From the NCBI GenBank assembly GCA_015039465.1, contig MU130698.1, positions 112,317 through 176,316 on the forward strand: a stretch of DNA of 64,000 nt. The letters are read 5' to 3'. Positions 21,828 to 34,296 of this stretch are shown piece by piece. The position numbers and the translations under genes were made by a program. The notes below the pieces were generated by a model. That model searched no databases. It was not told the DNA's origin and saw nothing but the letters and a program-made list of their open reading frames with translations. Source of the DNA: Phlegmacium glaucopus. Lineage: Eukaryota > Basidiomycota > Agaricomycetes > Agaricales > Cortinariaceae. Every line of letters starts with the position of its first letter. Position 1 is the first letter of the stretch.

Positions 21828-22471
21828 ATCTGATGCTAGAAAACATATATAAACCAGATATTTGAGTGGTCTCACACAACAGAATAATAATAATAACAAT
21901 AAAATTATATTCAATTATTCTAAACATCATATATAGTACTAGTAATAAAATAATAATAAAATAGTGATACATAAATATACTAGTATAATACTGGGGAAGT
22001 AGGAAATAAGAAAACAAAATTGTGGGTGGTTTATATATCTTTTGGATGGCGCACAGACCATTGGTCACATGATCACAGATAAGCATGATTTCAAGCATAT
22101 GGTACTGGGTCAGGGTAGATTACATAAATTCCAAAAAAGGAAATTTTTTTAAAGATGGTAGAGAATTGTTTTAGGACCCTGAATATGTTTAAATTATATT
22201 AATAGCAGCTCTCCTTATTGAGAAAACTTCAAAATACTTTCCTGGACACGGTGGTTAAAGATTTTCTAGCAAAATTCATAAATTCTAAGGGACTCCCAGG
22301 GCCTCCTGATGTGATTTAATTCAGATGGTCAATGCACCAGGATACACTAAAGGTGTCCTGAGAAAATGGGTGACACTCAAAACTTTATCTATGCTGTCCT
22401 AGGTTGTCCTGAGGTGTCCTTGGATGAGTGTGTAACACTCAAATTTTACCTGTGCTGCTCTAGGATGTCCT

Positions 22472-22566
22472 GGGGTGTCCTGGGGTGTCCTGGGATGTCC
22501 TGAGTAGTGATGTGATACTAACAAATTACCCAAGGCTACCTAGGGCCAAAATCATTTTTCCTGATG
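22472..22566 (+). repeat. 95-bp dispersed repeat, identical to 5530-5624
   Basis: See the partner copy. The surrounding 22330-22470 contains more diverged TGTCCTGGGGTG-type units, so this may be the parent array. Confidence 0.8.
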
Positions 22567-24128
22567 TAATCAGTTTGATCCAATACACATATCCCTGCCC
22601 TCATGTTCCTTAAGTGTTCTCACAGGTCTAGTTCATCAAACCAACACCAAACATTTTTACATTTGGAGTTGACTTGGAATTGACTAGGAATTGACTTGGA
22701 ATTGACTGTGAGGAGGGAGTATCCCTGCCTCAAGCAAGAAAATACAAAACAATTCAAAAATCTAATTAAGTCAGTAACTCAATAATCCAGGACCTACAAC
22801 CGAATGCACTTGCATTCTTGAAGACTCAAAATAGGACAAGTTTCATTCTTCCCAAATCCTTTTGTAAATAGCCCCAGAAAAGCTTAAATTCAAATTACCC
22901 AAAACAAAGGAACCTACAAAGTGTTGTACTTACTAAAATGAGATCTATGGATCTTACCCGAAGAATGAACAAATTCATAATGTAACAAATAAATAACTAT
23001 GGAAAATTAGTATAAATAGTTAGGGAAGGAATCTAGGATCACTAGTCCAATATATCTCGATCATATATCTGCAGATCTAAACTACCTGGGACTCACTAAA
23101 GTCTATACTTGATTACGGAACATTATTGCAAGTTACACTAAGCAGTACAGAACCCTGAGGATCAACAGAGTCAATTCTCCCATGTACCATTCCTCTCTCA
23201 CATGATACACAATAAACCTTCCTTACATGACTTGGAATTGAATGAACTAGGGATTGACTGGGAATGGACTCAGAAGTTGTATTATTATTATTTTACCTGG
23301 AATGTGCTCAGATTCTGCTTGGAATGGCACAGAATAGTACATGCCTCATTGTTTTTTTTTACTTGAACTAAGGTCAGAATTTACTTATATTCCACTTGGA
23401 ATGTGGAAGGTAAAGTACTGGAATTTTCTGTGCCAGGTTGTTTGGGGATGGGATTGCTTCAGGCATACCTAGCAGTGCAATGAGAAGCTGCAAAGTGAAA
23501 GGCTGCCTGTTGAAGAAGCCTCACTGAGCAGTCACACAGCTTGATAGGACCACATTGTATTGTTGAGAACAAGACAGATATGAGTATGAGCATAATGTTA
23601 AGAATGAAAATGAGAATCTCCCTATATACTGTCTGATCATGTGACATGAATAAAAGATAAGATAAGAACCCTCAACAGATGAGTAAGACTGGCAGGCTTA
23701 CACAAAGTCAGGTTATGGGCATTAGGGGCCTGTGTAGTATGGTATTTAATCAAGCATGTAAAGTCTACATGGAGCTCTGCTCAAAGACCTAAATTGATGT
23801 TGCAACAGATACCAAAAACCAAGGCAGCAGGACAGCAAATGAGTGATGAGCTACGAATTTGAAGTGAAGAATATTTTACTTACAGGTAACAGCAGAGTAT
23901 TAATTAAATTTACATAAGCTACGGCTGTGGGAGTCACATCTTAACAATTGACACCAAAAAAAAGTACAGGAATTATCCTAGTATTTGTAGCATGGTATAC
24001 AAATAAATATAGGTACTGTGGTTTCGGATATCTGTTTAGTACATAATAGTTTTCTACAATTAGAAGCTGGTTTACTATAATAGCAGCCGTCATTTTCATA
24101 ACACTGAGAAAAATGATAAAAGAAGCAG
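22567..24128. other. Gene-poor AT-rich region
   Basis: No credible gene or clear element. Words such as TTGGAATTGACT recur at 22677-22705 and 23229-23270. Confidence 0.45.
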
Positions 24129-25698
24129 TCATCTGGCAGCAGAATCCATTTCTGCAATCATATCTAGGAAAGAGTCAGTAACCAGTCTCACGGGAACATT
24201 GAGTTTCAGATAAAGTAAGGGAGATTTTGGTGTTGGCGGGGAGATGTCGAGAACAATAAAGTCCTAACAGAACAAAACATGGATGATTCATATCAAGGAT
24301 GAAAGCACTGAACAAGTCATAAACAGAAAGGCCTACCTTCACTTGGACATTTGCGGCATTAAATCCACCAACGGTAACGTTGCTTTGACAGCGCACCTCG
24401 CCCTCCCAATCAATACTGCCCTCGGAATATCCCCCAAGCGTAGCACAACAATTTGATAAATCTGGAGGAACCGGCCAAATGGTGCCTTCGCCCAAGATGG
24501 AATTACTCCAGGCTTTTTCTCTTCGTACCGCCACAGAAACCTGCCGTAGTAGAGTTACACGAACCAACGGCTTTGCGTTCTGAAAATTCCTCTCAGTGGG
24601 GGGACTATCAGAATCTGCAGAGGTAACGCGATCCAGATCCATATGCGCTCCAGAGAGGAGCATATACAGGGAACATGTCAGACCAGCCAGTTGTACATGA
24701 AATTTCATGGTGTCTGTAAGAGCATATATTCGACCACCGGGGACAAAGAGCTGTCAAGAAAGTATGTTAGAACCCAGGCTCGGAGGGTGCTAGGCTAGAA
24801 AAAACATACATGACAGATAATTGGAGTTATTTCCACATTTGGACGCATTTTGAGGTATGTTACTGCCTGATACCATTCCTCCGGAGACGTTTTGATAGAT
24901 GAGAAAAGGCAAGAAGTAGCGACCGAAGGTCGCGGTGCCCGTGTTCGAGGCGCATATTTGAAAGGAATGATCATCCTAAGATAAATAAATAAACGGCAGA
25001 CTGACTAAGGGTTAACAAATACACATACTGTTGTTTCTTAGGCCAGATGGCATCGGTTTTTGGATGGCGTGCATGTGTAACGATGAAACGAAGCTGATAT
25101 GAAGACCGCGCAAGCAGACTTTGAATACCGTCATCGACGAAATGATACGAAGGCGGCAGAGGAAAGGAATTATTGTCGTCCTGAAATGTAGCGGGAAGTG
25201 TTATAGCGAATGGTACCTGAGGGGGGCAGGCTTTGTCTGACGTCAGGTGCGACCACAGAGTATGATAGCTGCTAATGAGCTTGATGGACCAACTTCCGCC
25301 TCCAGAAGTTGAGCTGTCTAGTTTGCCCTCCACCTATCAGATACGATAGCGATAAGCTGATGTGTCTCGGCAATGATGAGACTTACTTTAAGAACAATCT
25401 TACGAATCTTCTCGAGCTGGCCTTGACATAGGACAATCCCGCTAATCACAGCATGTCGGCCAAATACAGGGATGGTTGCATCCACTTCCTGGTCGTTCAA
25501 CACAATGCTCAATTCTCCTGATTTCTTGATAAAAACCGAATTGGTTCGCGATTGCGGTGCCCGCAGACTGGTGTAATCCAGTCTTTGTTCACCATTTGGA
25601 AGTTGACAGGAGTAGGACGGTGATGGCAACGACTTGGAGAATGAGTCATCCGAGCCGTAGCTAGGTAGCTCTGGGGAATTTTCAACTGACATTAGCAT
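24129..25698 (-). CDS. Arrestin-like domain protein, 443 aa, five exons
   Basis: Minus strand, ATG at 25698 (a second ATG at 25692 is possible). Exons: 25387-25698, 25029-25333, 24810-24975, 24337-24750, 24129-24263. All four introns are GT-AG, lengths 53-73, and the spliced length is exactly 444 codons with stop. Residues about 55-190 form the arrestin N-domain (VFGRHAVISGIVL, WSIKLISSYHTLWSHL, FPLPPSYHFVDDG). The next part has SPEEWYQAV and ICHLFVPGGRIYALTDT, typical of basidiomycete members. Arrestin-fold proteins act as adaptors at membranes, for example linking transporters or receptors to ubiquitin ligases. No PPxY motif is obvious in the part I read, so a sorting role is inference. Intact, in a repeat-poor pocket. 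Confidence 0.85.
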
Positions 25699-27094
25699 GA
25701 GGAAGATAAGAAATAGTAGGGACTGGTATGTTCATACTCGTGTACACCTCATAAAAAGTATCCCCTATAAATAACCAAACTCTAGGTAAGTAAATGGAAA
25801 TGACTCGCCACAGCCTTGTCATGAGTCATCGATGTCATGCCTTACCGAGAACAGGCACCAATAAGTACTTAACATAGACGCATGCGGGGAAGGGATCAAA
25901 GATTTCCCTAATCATATAGGTAGCAAAGGCACGGATCACAGTTGTTCTCATATCTTCGTGCGCCTTTGTTCAAGTTTGTGACAAACACCCAAAAATAGTA
26001 GTTATGACTCACACTACGCTCCAATACTCACAGCCCATGGCACCCCGAGTTCAATCATATATTGTAACTGGCACTGCTTACAACTACTCCACTGTGATTC
26101 TGAAGACCGATCACAACCTATGCCAGCTCAAGGCTAGTTTGTAAGCAAAGGCGCACAATGAAAACGTCTACAGATGAGAACAGCTGTAACCAGTTCGAAT
26201 GGCCAACTATAGATTGCTCATGGTGACAATTTGAATAATAAATACAATGTCCAGCTAGCGAGTTAACTGAGTTACATATCATCAAGACCCAATCAAGACC
26301 TCGCGATGTACGCAGCCGAAGGTGGCTTAGCTCATCGATTCAGCGTTTCCTCCAATTGCCGCGGGTGAAGGTAGCTATACCGTTCTCCGCGTAAAACGGA
26401 GGAGGCGACGTTCCAAAAATACAAGCTGTACAAGGACGGTAAGGACGAAAAAAGATGATTGCTGGCTGTCCAGCGAATAGATTTTGTCCTGTTGGCAAAT
26501 GTGCAAAATAAAACCCAGCCAGTGCCCCAGAAGAGTGAGTTGTGCAGCAAATATCAGAAGTGAGGTGAGCCGAAGACCTCCGAATGCAGGAGATCTTTCT
26601 GGCTTGAAAATATTCCATGGCGTTTATTGATAGAGTCACTGGATGAAGATTGTTCGCTACCGTGACATCTCCCGATTGAGCTGGAGGGATTACAGCATCA
26701 GGGGATGCGAGCGATGCGGGTGAGTGATCTCTATCAGCGGGATGCCTCGTCGAAGTAGTATTCAGTGAATTTTCTCCACGGCTGCGATATACCCAATCTC
26801 CCCACGTTCCGACCGCAATGGATCTGCTTGTGGTCGGCGTGAGCTTTCAGCTTCTTTGGAAGGTGCATCACTATGAGGCATTGGGAATGTTGAAGTGCTT
26901 AACCATGTACAACGATCTTGTAGGTAGACAACGACCGCGTAGCAGAAATTGAGAAAAATTGAGCATTGAATTGAAGGAGAGTTGTAAAAGGTGAACCGCC
27001 ACGGTTGTCAAGGGCATATCATTACGTCACGCACCTCGATTACCACCACGACTATAATACATCCACTGGAAGGCTGACACCTTTTAAATATCCC
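25699..27094. other. Upstream region of the arrestin-like gene, no gene recognised
   Basis: 25700-26300 is the likely promoter side. Minus-strand frames at 26332-26639 have no recognisable features. No repeat partner found. Confidence 0.4.
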
Positions 27095-27905
27095 ATCTAG
27101 ATGTCTCTGGTAGTTCCCCCAGGTATAATATCCATCAAGGATACGGTAAAAAACGCAAACGTCTTGATTTCTGGAGATGGTAGGCGTTTTAGAGGGACCA
27201 GCTCCTTCGTTGCTCTCTGACGGCGCGGGGTCATCTGAGCGACATCACTAGCATGTTAAACTAATTTGAAGCCAAGAAACGTTCAGTAGTGAACAAAGAG
27301 ACATCGAATCGGAGAAACAACCTTTATAGTCCGTCTGGCCTCTTTCCAATGACGACTTCGCCGCCGACAAGGTGACGTTCGCACGTTTCTCTAGAACGCC
27401 GACAGTGTAGGTACGACCTTTTGCATCAGACTCCTTCCCCCTTGCCCAACGCCTCCGTCAACGTTAAACATGTCCTCATCGTCTTCATATTCCCATACCT
27501 CTGCAAAAGCAGCAACGGTAGAAGATGACGTTAGAAGAGAGACAGCAGAGGGCGTACGACGGGCTTTCTCCGGTGAGCCACCTTCTGTAGGAAGCACAGT
27601 GGAAACGTGCATCCGCTGGACAGATAATCTAACTTGTATTGGATCATAGAGAAGGTTGCTCAAGGCTAAATGGAAGGGGTACGTCTTTCCTGCATGCACA
27701 TCCGATAGCGAATTTTTCTCCTCGTCTGCGGTCGATTTTCCGAGCGAACTTTTGGAAGCTTCAGCAGCCAGTTGCTGGGCATGAGGTAGAGCAACTGCAA
27801 CTGTTATTGCCGGAAGATAGTTTGCTGCCACAAGCTTGATTTTATAACTCACAGACTCTGCTTTCTATTCTGGTTTTATCGAGCCGGACAACGTTTGGAA
27901 CATTT
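27095..27905 (-). pseudogene. Dynactin subunit 4 (p62) C-terminal fragment, decayed
   Basis: On the minus strand from about 27895, motifs of the p62 C-terminal region appear in order: YKIKLVAANYLPAITVA, YPFHLALSNLLYDPIQVRL, FAEVWEYEDDEDMF, then GRTYTVGVLEKRANVT, GGEVVIGK, EARRTIK, FNMLV, RSDDPAPSESNEG and PEIKTFAFFTVS near 27130. They fall in different frames, so at least four small frameshifts are needed, and a TAG at about 27868 interrupts KPE-KAES. Normally p62 sits at the pointed end of the dynactin shoulder/Arp filament complex used by dynein. No zinc-binding N-terminal part is present. Several shifts lie at short homopolymers, so sequence error is a partial alternative, but the missing N-terminus points to a relic. 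Confidence 0.75.
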
Positions 27906-28568
27906 GGATTAAAGGGGTATACGAAGGGGTTTAAGTTCTCTGGTAGCTTATTGGGTCAAAGCAAAAGAACGAGTTTGTAGCGTTCCGGTGGAGAGTATTA
28001 ATTCTCACGTGGAAGGTCCATATCCACAGAAGCAAATCCACTCAAATACATGCCAACATGGACTTGACTTCATCCATCCATCACTCGATCGAGGTAGTGA
28101 ATTGAATCCGGATCCTTCTCAGGCTCTCTATACGCAGTCTGGTTTTTTATTGGTGAATTTCCTATTGGTTTGAACCATGACTGAAGCTCAATTCAATTTG
28201 ATTTTCTTCTCAGCCAACCTCTCATCATCAACACACTGATCCTGAAAGAGTGAAAGAGGCGCTGAATATGTTTTTGTAAGTGTCGCTCATCCAAAACCCA
28301 ATCTCATCCTTATCGAAATTTGAGGCAAGGGCACAACACTCATTATGTTCCGAGGTATAAATAACATCGACGGCCCTGGCTACGCGTCGTGAGCTTTTAT
28401 CATGATGCAACTCGAGAGGTTCGGGCCCTTCAAGGTTCCGGCGGGCCGTTAGGCCAATCCACATGCCCCCCCGGTCCACCCACATGTCGAACCAATATAA
28501 AATGCCAAACAGTTTGATAAGGTATCCTTTTTTCCCTTCGTTTCCAACCTTCCTACCCACCTGCAGTT
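27906..28568. other. Upstream region of the S28 peptidase gene
   Basis: No supported gene. A minus-strand frame at 28228-28560 overlaps this probable promoter and has no recognisable domain. Confidence 0.4.
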
Positions 28569-30864
28569 ATGCTTCTACCCATTCCAATCCTTTTTCTTCG
28601 TGTCTTTGCGCTTTTGCCAATAATTTCTCATGCATTGAATACTCAGGCATCATTCAATTTCCAGATGTCCAAGATTCCTGGCATGGGAACGCCGGAACGC
28701 TTGGATTTGGTCGAAGATAGGTCACAAGTTATAAATAACGCAAATTTTATCAGGGTGCGTTATATAGGTTATTGGCCTAATGTCTCCACAAAAAACAACT
28801 CAATTGGCTGCTTACATGGTAGATTCCCATCGATCATTTTACGAACAAGAATACCGATACTTTTCTCAACCGCTATTGGGTTAATGCAACGTATTGGGAA
28901 CAAGGCGGACCTGTATTTCGTGAGTATTATCTTCTTACAATATTATTCCCATCCTTTTCTGACTTCCACAAAAAAAAGTCTTTGATTCCGGAGAGCAAAA
29001 CGCCGAACCGTTACTTCCGTATTACCTTCAGGTATCCAAATTCTTCATATTTATGTTTAATAAAATAATAATGCTCATGAAATTGCAGGAATATCATGGC
29101 TTGTCTGCCGTCATGCGTCTTTCTAAAAAATACAAAGGACTTGCAATTCTCTGGGAACACAGATTCTATGGCACCTCTCTGCCTTTTCCCGTAAATGTAA
29201 TGAATTTATTTTTAGCTCTTACACCTATGTTATACTACTAATACTTCTCCGTCAGGAAAATACCACAGCAGATCAGTGGCAGTTCCTCAACACCGAACAA
29301 GCTCTGGAAGACGTTGTATTCTTCGCCAATTCATTCGCTCATCCGGATTCGGCTCATCCATCTGCAACTACACTATCTGATCCGCTCGTCGGCCTTCCTG
29401 TTCATCCTAGCAAAACACCTTGGATATTTCTCGGTGGTTCGTATCCTGGAATTAGAGCCGCGCTTCTGCGTATTCGAAATCCATCTACTATCTTTGCATC
29501 TTGGGCTTCTTCTGCGCCTGTACAAGCCCAAGTCGACATGGCAAGCTATCACAAAGCAGCAGAACGTAGTCTGACCAGGAACTGCTCCGCCGATTGGATT
29601 CAAGTCACTCGGTAAGGTTCTTTCGTGGCATTGTTGCTCTCGTACCCGGATTGATTATATGGTCCGTAGATATGTCGACGAGACATTGAACGGAACAAAC
29701 GAGACCGCTATCGTCGAGATGAAATTTGACCTGCTAAAAGCAAGACTGAGCGGACCTGGAGGAAATACCACTGGCGCGAATAACTTGACTATGGCGGTTG
29801 CCAATCAAACGAGCAATGCAGACGCTGCAGGCATCCTCATGGACCCTCTGGGCTTTTACCAGGTAAAATACCATTCTTCTACTCGACCTCCTCGAGAGCT
29901 TATTTTTTTTTACACGATTCAACCACAGTATTACGGTTTCCAAGCCTCTCTACTTCCCTTCTGCAATATCCTCGAAACACAAAATTTCACTCAGGATCCT
30001 GTAGAAGCGGGTGTTTTTACTGAGTTCGGAATTGAAAAGGGATTCCAATCATTTCTTACAGCCATTAGTGAAGTTGATTATAACGCTATACCTCGATCTG
30101 CGGATGATCCTGTTCAGGATCGTTCATGGATGTGGCAATACTGTTCAGAGTATGGTGTGTGTTTGTTCTCTAGTCTCTCTTCGGGTCAAGTCACCTTGAC
30201 CACCGTAATTCTCGTATTCATCCAAATTGACCAGGTTACTATCAGCGTGGCGACCCTGCCAATCCTCTTTCTATTGAAACTTCTTTCATTTCGCTTGATC
30301 TTTTCCAACAACAATGTAATCAAGCGTTCCCGGATGGTCTACCATCTTCGCCTCAAGTTAATAATGTGAACAAATACGGCGGGTGGGATATGAATCCCTC
30401 GAATGTGATGTTTTCGAATGGTGAATGTACGTTCCACTGGCGCTTTTTATCCATCCAATTACCAAAGTCATTATCTTCCTTCGTTCGTTCAAGTTGATCC
30501 ATGGAGAACGATGGGTCTAGCCTCTATTGAAACAAATTCTCCAAAACGTACCCCAACTGTCATAGTTCCAGCGTAAGTTGTCATTTTCGAAATTTCGCCC
30601 GAGTGACTGTTCCAATATGGCCAACCCCCTTTGCCACTTCAATTTAGGTGTAACACGACTTCAACCTCTTTCTTTGGAATCACCTACTCCAACATGGTAC
30701 ACGTCTCTGACATGCGAGTCCTTCTCACACCGGATTCGAATCACACCGATTTCAAAACGGTGGGTTTCTATAGTCCTATCTCTCAGGAACCGTTTTTTAC
30801 AGGTCTTGGATTATTTCAATTGGCGTTGGATGAATGGTTGCCTTGCTTTGGAGCCGGAAAATGA
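28569..30864 (+). CDS. Secreted serine peptidase, family S28, 566 aa, ten exons
   Basis: ATG 28569. Exons: 28569-28754, 28823-28919, 28979-29031, 29089-29190, 29256-29611, 29670-29862, 29929-30154, 30235-30426, 30494-30572, 30648-30864; the spliced length is 567 codons with stop. The N-terminus is a signal peptide (LPIPILFLRVFALLPIISHA). Family motifs: DHFTNKNTDTFLNRYWVN, WEQGGPVFLFDSGEQN, WEHRFYGTSLPFP, and the nucleophile motif GGSYPG with Ser208. Likely partners are Asp470 (GEFDPWR) and His527 (SNHTDFK). S28 enzymes are lysosomal or secreted prolyl carboxypeptidase/dipeptidyl-peptidase types; here extracellular protein digestion is likely. Several N-glycosylation sequons. Two broken paralogues follow at 32.7 and 39.7 kb, so this is the surviving member of a local amplification. 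Confidence 0.9.
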
Positions 30865-31189
30865 GTTGCAAGGGAGTCCAGTTGCACTTGCTTGTCGTCC
30901 TTGCTACATATGCTACCATTTATCGATAGAGGAAGCTTTCTTTGTACTTAACGTTGAGCAACCGCACGGAAAAATAATATCTAGCCATGGCATAATCGCA
31001 ACCCTGTTTCTTTCGACATGCATAGATTCCCACGATTTTGAAATCGTTATCAAGCCCGACTATGTCTTTCATAAATACCCTCCAACGATTTTCAACAGGG
31101 TGTAATGGCGGAATCGATTCCATCCCTGGAAATTAAATGATACATTGACGCGCCCGCCAGATTTAGGAAAATAGCGAGAATTGGCTTAT
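30865..31189. other. Duplicated 3' flank of the S28 gene
   Basis: Contains the intact insertion-site sequence CTTGCTACATATGCTACC at about 30900, matching the Copia insertion site at 33.97 kb, and a GTAATGGCGGAATC segment (31104) repeated at 36539. Confidence 0.7.
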
Positions 31190-31890
31190 TGGGCCCCGTG
31201 TATCAAGGAACAGCTCAACAGGATCAAAGGTCGACCTCCAAGCTGGGGACCAAGTCGCAACCAACGCGGCGGAGGGCGCCGCAGGACGGGGGTACAACAC
31301 CCATACCAATTTTCACATGGATCATCGGGAACGACCACAAGAGATCGTTCCACTAGTATTCATGCCGGCCATGCCTGGATGGGTGCTGGCAACAACGCAG
31401 GAACTGGTGGGGCATCGAGACCCCCGTCAGGGAACCCATCAACAGCCGATTGCAACTCAACAACACAGATGCAGAAAAGACCGTACAAGGGGGATCGTTC
31501 GAGTCCCTCCTGGACTCGGAGGCGAACCGAGGATATCTCTGAGTATGAAGTCCTTATCATGGACTTGGGAAGTACGTTGATTTCGCAATCAATCCTTCAT
31601 CGATTCTTGATTGACATTAACATCCCTTTGCAGAGGCGCGACTACAGGAGGCTCGAACAGCCCTCCTGTCATTCCAGCGCTATCTCCATCCGCGCCGCAG
31701 CCCTCAACACCTGCATGCGCTACATCAACATCGATAGCCTGTTCTGGGGTATCCGACAAGGATGTGGAGACGACCACAGACACAAATATACAAGGGGGTG
31801 CGCGTATCTTTCTTTGATTTTGTGAAAAGCGTTGCTAACATCCTTCTGAAGCGTCGGTCGAAGACGATGATTTAGGATCTCGTTACCCAA
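31190..31890 (+). pseudogene. Pro/Ser-rich protein family, copy 1, 5'-truncated
   Basis: Aligns with the intact copy at 38289-39148 from YQGT onward (GPSRNQRGGGRRRTG, AWMGAGNNAGTGGASRPPS, SWTRRRTEDISEYEV). The intron position and exon 2 (TTGGSNSPPVIP) are conserved. The first third (SNSNS and QQPPPLPQF) is missing and the junction region is out of frame. Confidence 0.75.
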
Positions 31891-32654
31891 TAGCAACATT
31901 GAAGGAACGATCCATTCCCTGAGAGATTCAAGTTCTTCAATCCAATCAGCGCACATAACTTTCTTGTTGGTACCTTTTGCTATGGCTTTCCTCCCTTCGT
32001 ACGACGTTATATGCTACATAGAATGATATTGTCTTGAATTGAAAAGGTCGTTGAATGAGATAGAAGTGTCATCGATGGACGTGAAGAACTTGACAACGTC
32101 ACGATGTGTGTAGTCACTTGGAACAATCCAGAAAAGGCAATAATAACAACAAACTGCAGTCTACTGCTCAAAACAACGGGAACAATGTGCTGGAGGCTTA
32201 GAAAATTTTTATTTTTGGGGGTCAAACTTTGAAAACTTGCATATAAGTACTTGCCCACACAGTAATACAGTCCCTGGACAGATTTATGGATTAGTTGTTC
32301 CTCATTTAGGTCAGCTGGGCCAATTTTTTTGACTACTGATGGTCCAGTGAAAGGCAAGTTAAGACTTCAAAATAACTTAGACCATGTACTGCTCACATAT
32401 TTACTGCTTACTACATCCTCAAAGATGGTTATTTCTAGTTATCCAAAGTGTTGCAGCTTGGGCGGCTCAAGTTTGGCTCAAGTTCTAGGTCAGAAGGGAG
32501 CAGAGCCCAAAAATGTGGGAAAAACATACCACATTTGGATGAAAACATACCCGATATGGGTTGGGGAGGGGGGAGGGGGGGTTGGCGAGGCCTTAGAGAA
32601 AAAAATCTACCCCGTGTAGTTTTTCGAATCTTGGTGCCCCCTTGCACATAAATC
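31891..32654. other. Duplicated flank plus unrecognised sequence
   Basis: 31890-32030 matches flanks at 39150 and 42490 (GATCCATTCCCTGAGAGATT). 32360-32640 is a purine/G-rich stretch with no partner and no supported gene. Confidence 0.45.
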
Positions 32655-33545
32655 AATTTCTGCTTGCATGGTAGTTTTCTATCGATCACTTTATGAAAAA
32701 GGGTTAATGCAACGTATTGGGAACAACTTGAAGGCGGACCTATATTTCGTGAGTATTATCCTCTTTCACTCTTATTCTCATTCTTTTCTGATTTCCACCT
32801 CGATAAAAAAAGGCTTTGAATCCGGAGAGCAAAATGCGTTACTTCCATATTACCTTCATGTATCCAATTTATTTTCATTAGGTTTAATAATAACATAATA
32901 ATCATGAACTACAGGAATTATCATAGTTTATCGGCCATCATGCGTCTTGCTAAAAAACACAAAGGGCAAGCAATTCTCTGGGAACACAGATTTTATCCTC
33001 TCTTTTCTCGTAAATGTAATTCATTTATTTCTCTTGCACCTACCTAATACTTCTCCATCAGGAAAATGCCACAGCAGATCGGTGGCAGTGCATCAACACC
33101 GAACAAGCTCTGGAAGACGTTGTACTCTTTTCCAACTCATTTGCTCATCCAGATTCAGCTCGTCACCATCATCAACTACAGTATATGATCAGCTCGTCGG
33201 TTCTCCTGTTCGTCCTATCCTGTAATAGGAGCCACGCTTCTGCATATTCGAAATCCACCCACCATCTTTGCGTCTTCTGCACCTGTACAAGCCCAAGTCG
33301 ACACGGGCAAGCTCTCACCAAGCAGCAGAACATAGTGTGACCAGGGACTGCTCCGCTGATTCTATTCAAGTGACTCAGTAAGGTTCTTCCATGGGACTGT
33401 TGCCCTCATACCCGAATTGATTATATTGTTTTTTTTTTTGATTTGTAAATATGTCGACAAGACATTGAATGGAACAAACAAGACCGCTATCGTGAGATGA
33501 AATTTAACTCGCTAAAAGCAAGAAAGAGGCGATCTGGAGGAAATA
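32655..33545 (+). pseudogene. S28 peptidase copy 2, broken
   Basis: Recognisable pieces in order: FESGEQNA (32820), YHSLSAIMRLAKKHKG (32930), ILWEHRF (32970), ENATADRWQ (33062), NTEQALEDVVLFSNSFAHPDSA (33095-33160), then frameshifted remains. The nucleophile exon is lost to deletion and shifts. Exon order and intron positions match the intact gene. Confidence 0.85.
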
Positions 33546-33970
33546 GTGGATATTGTGAGCTTGTGGACAATGTTTCCGGTTTTGAGGCAGTGAAGGGACG
33601 TTGAATGCTGCGAAGGTCTTAAAACTTTCTCGCGCTTCTTCATGGATCAGTATAAGTGAATTATTTGGTTCGTTTCTCGGTATATGATATGTTAAACCTC
33701 GTCATGATTATAGGTTGTGGGCTTCCATTCCCGCCTTGCAGCACCCCTTTTGGATTGCAACTGGGAGCTTCAAGTTGACGCTCCATTGGAGCATTTACCT
33801 CACCCTCACACAAGAGAGTAGAATTGGCCTACGACCCAAGGAACTACTACTAACCTTATGAAGAGCTCTGTAACCGCCGCAGAAGTTATTGGCCTGCCGA
33901 GGCGGCCTGTATGTGCTGAGGGAGAGAGGGATTTAGGCGAAGCAAACTTGTCACTGTTCGTCCCTTGCTA
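33546..33970 (+). pseudogene. Unidentified coding remnant, paralogous to 40380-40618
   Basis: Both places share TTGTGAGCTTG-GGACAATGTTT, GGCAGTGAAGG and GATGCTGCGAAGG, and end in YYxPYEE-like codons. The 40.4-kb copy keeps a longer frame (SRWEAVKETLDAAKAG). Family not recognised. Confidence 0.5.
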
Positions 33971-33975
33971 CATAT

Positions 33976-34198
33976 TGTTGGAATATGTTATCCGCGGGGC
34001 AAACGGTCACAAGCAGTATCATGTGCGATAGGCACCATCAAGCGCTCGATCAGCGCTCTCAGCGTTGCTATGCCCGAGTCACTTCTTGGACCTTCGTAGT
34101 TAATTAAAAGTCATATTTGTACTATCTACTACAAGCCATAGCGTATATAAATCCAGTATCATACTCGAATAAATCGGATTCTCGCTATCGTTCTTACA
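33976..34198 (+). repeat. 5' LTR of the Copia element
   Basis: 223 bp, paired with 36150-36372. Followed directly by GGTTATGGGCCCC, the probable primer-binding site region. Confidence 0.95.
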
Positions 34199-34296
34199 GG
34201 TTATGGGCCCCGACCGTTGCACTTAGAAGAAACTCGTCGCTGAACTCACTGTCCTTACTGCTTGCTTCATTAAACTATCGTCATACTCATTAATAA

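Noticed and set aside
21675..22098. Minus-strand frames with LRLPQDA repeats
   Set aside because: By-product of the GCAACCTGAG minisatellite.
28228..28560. Minus-strand frame upstream of the S28 peptidase
   Set aside because: Overlaps the probable promoter, has no recognised feature and no splice support.
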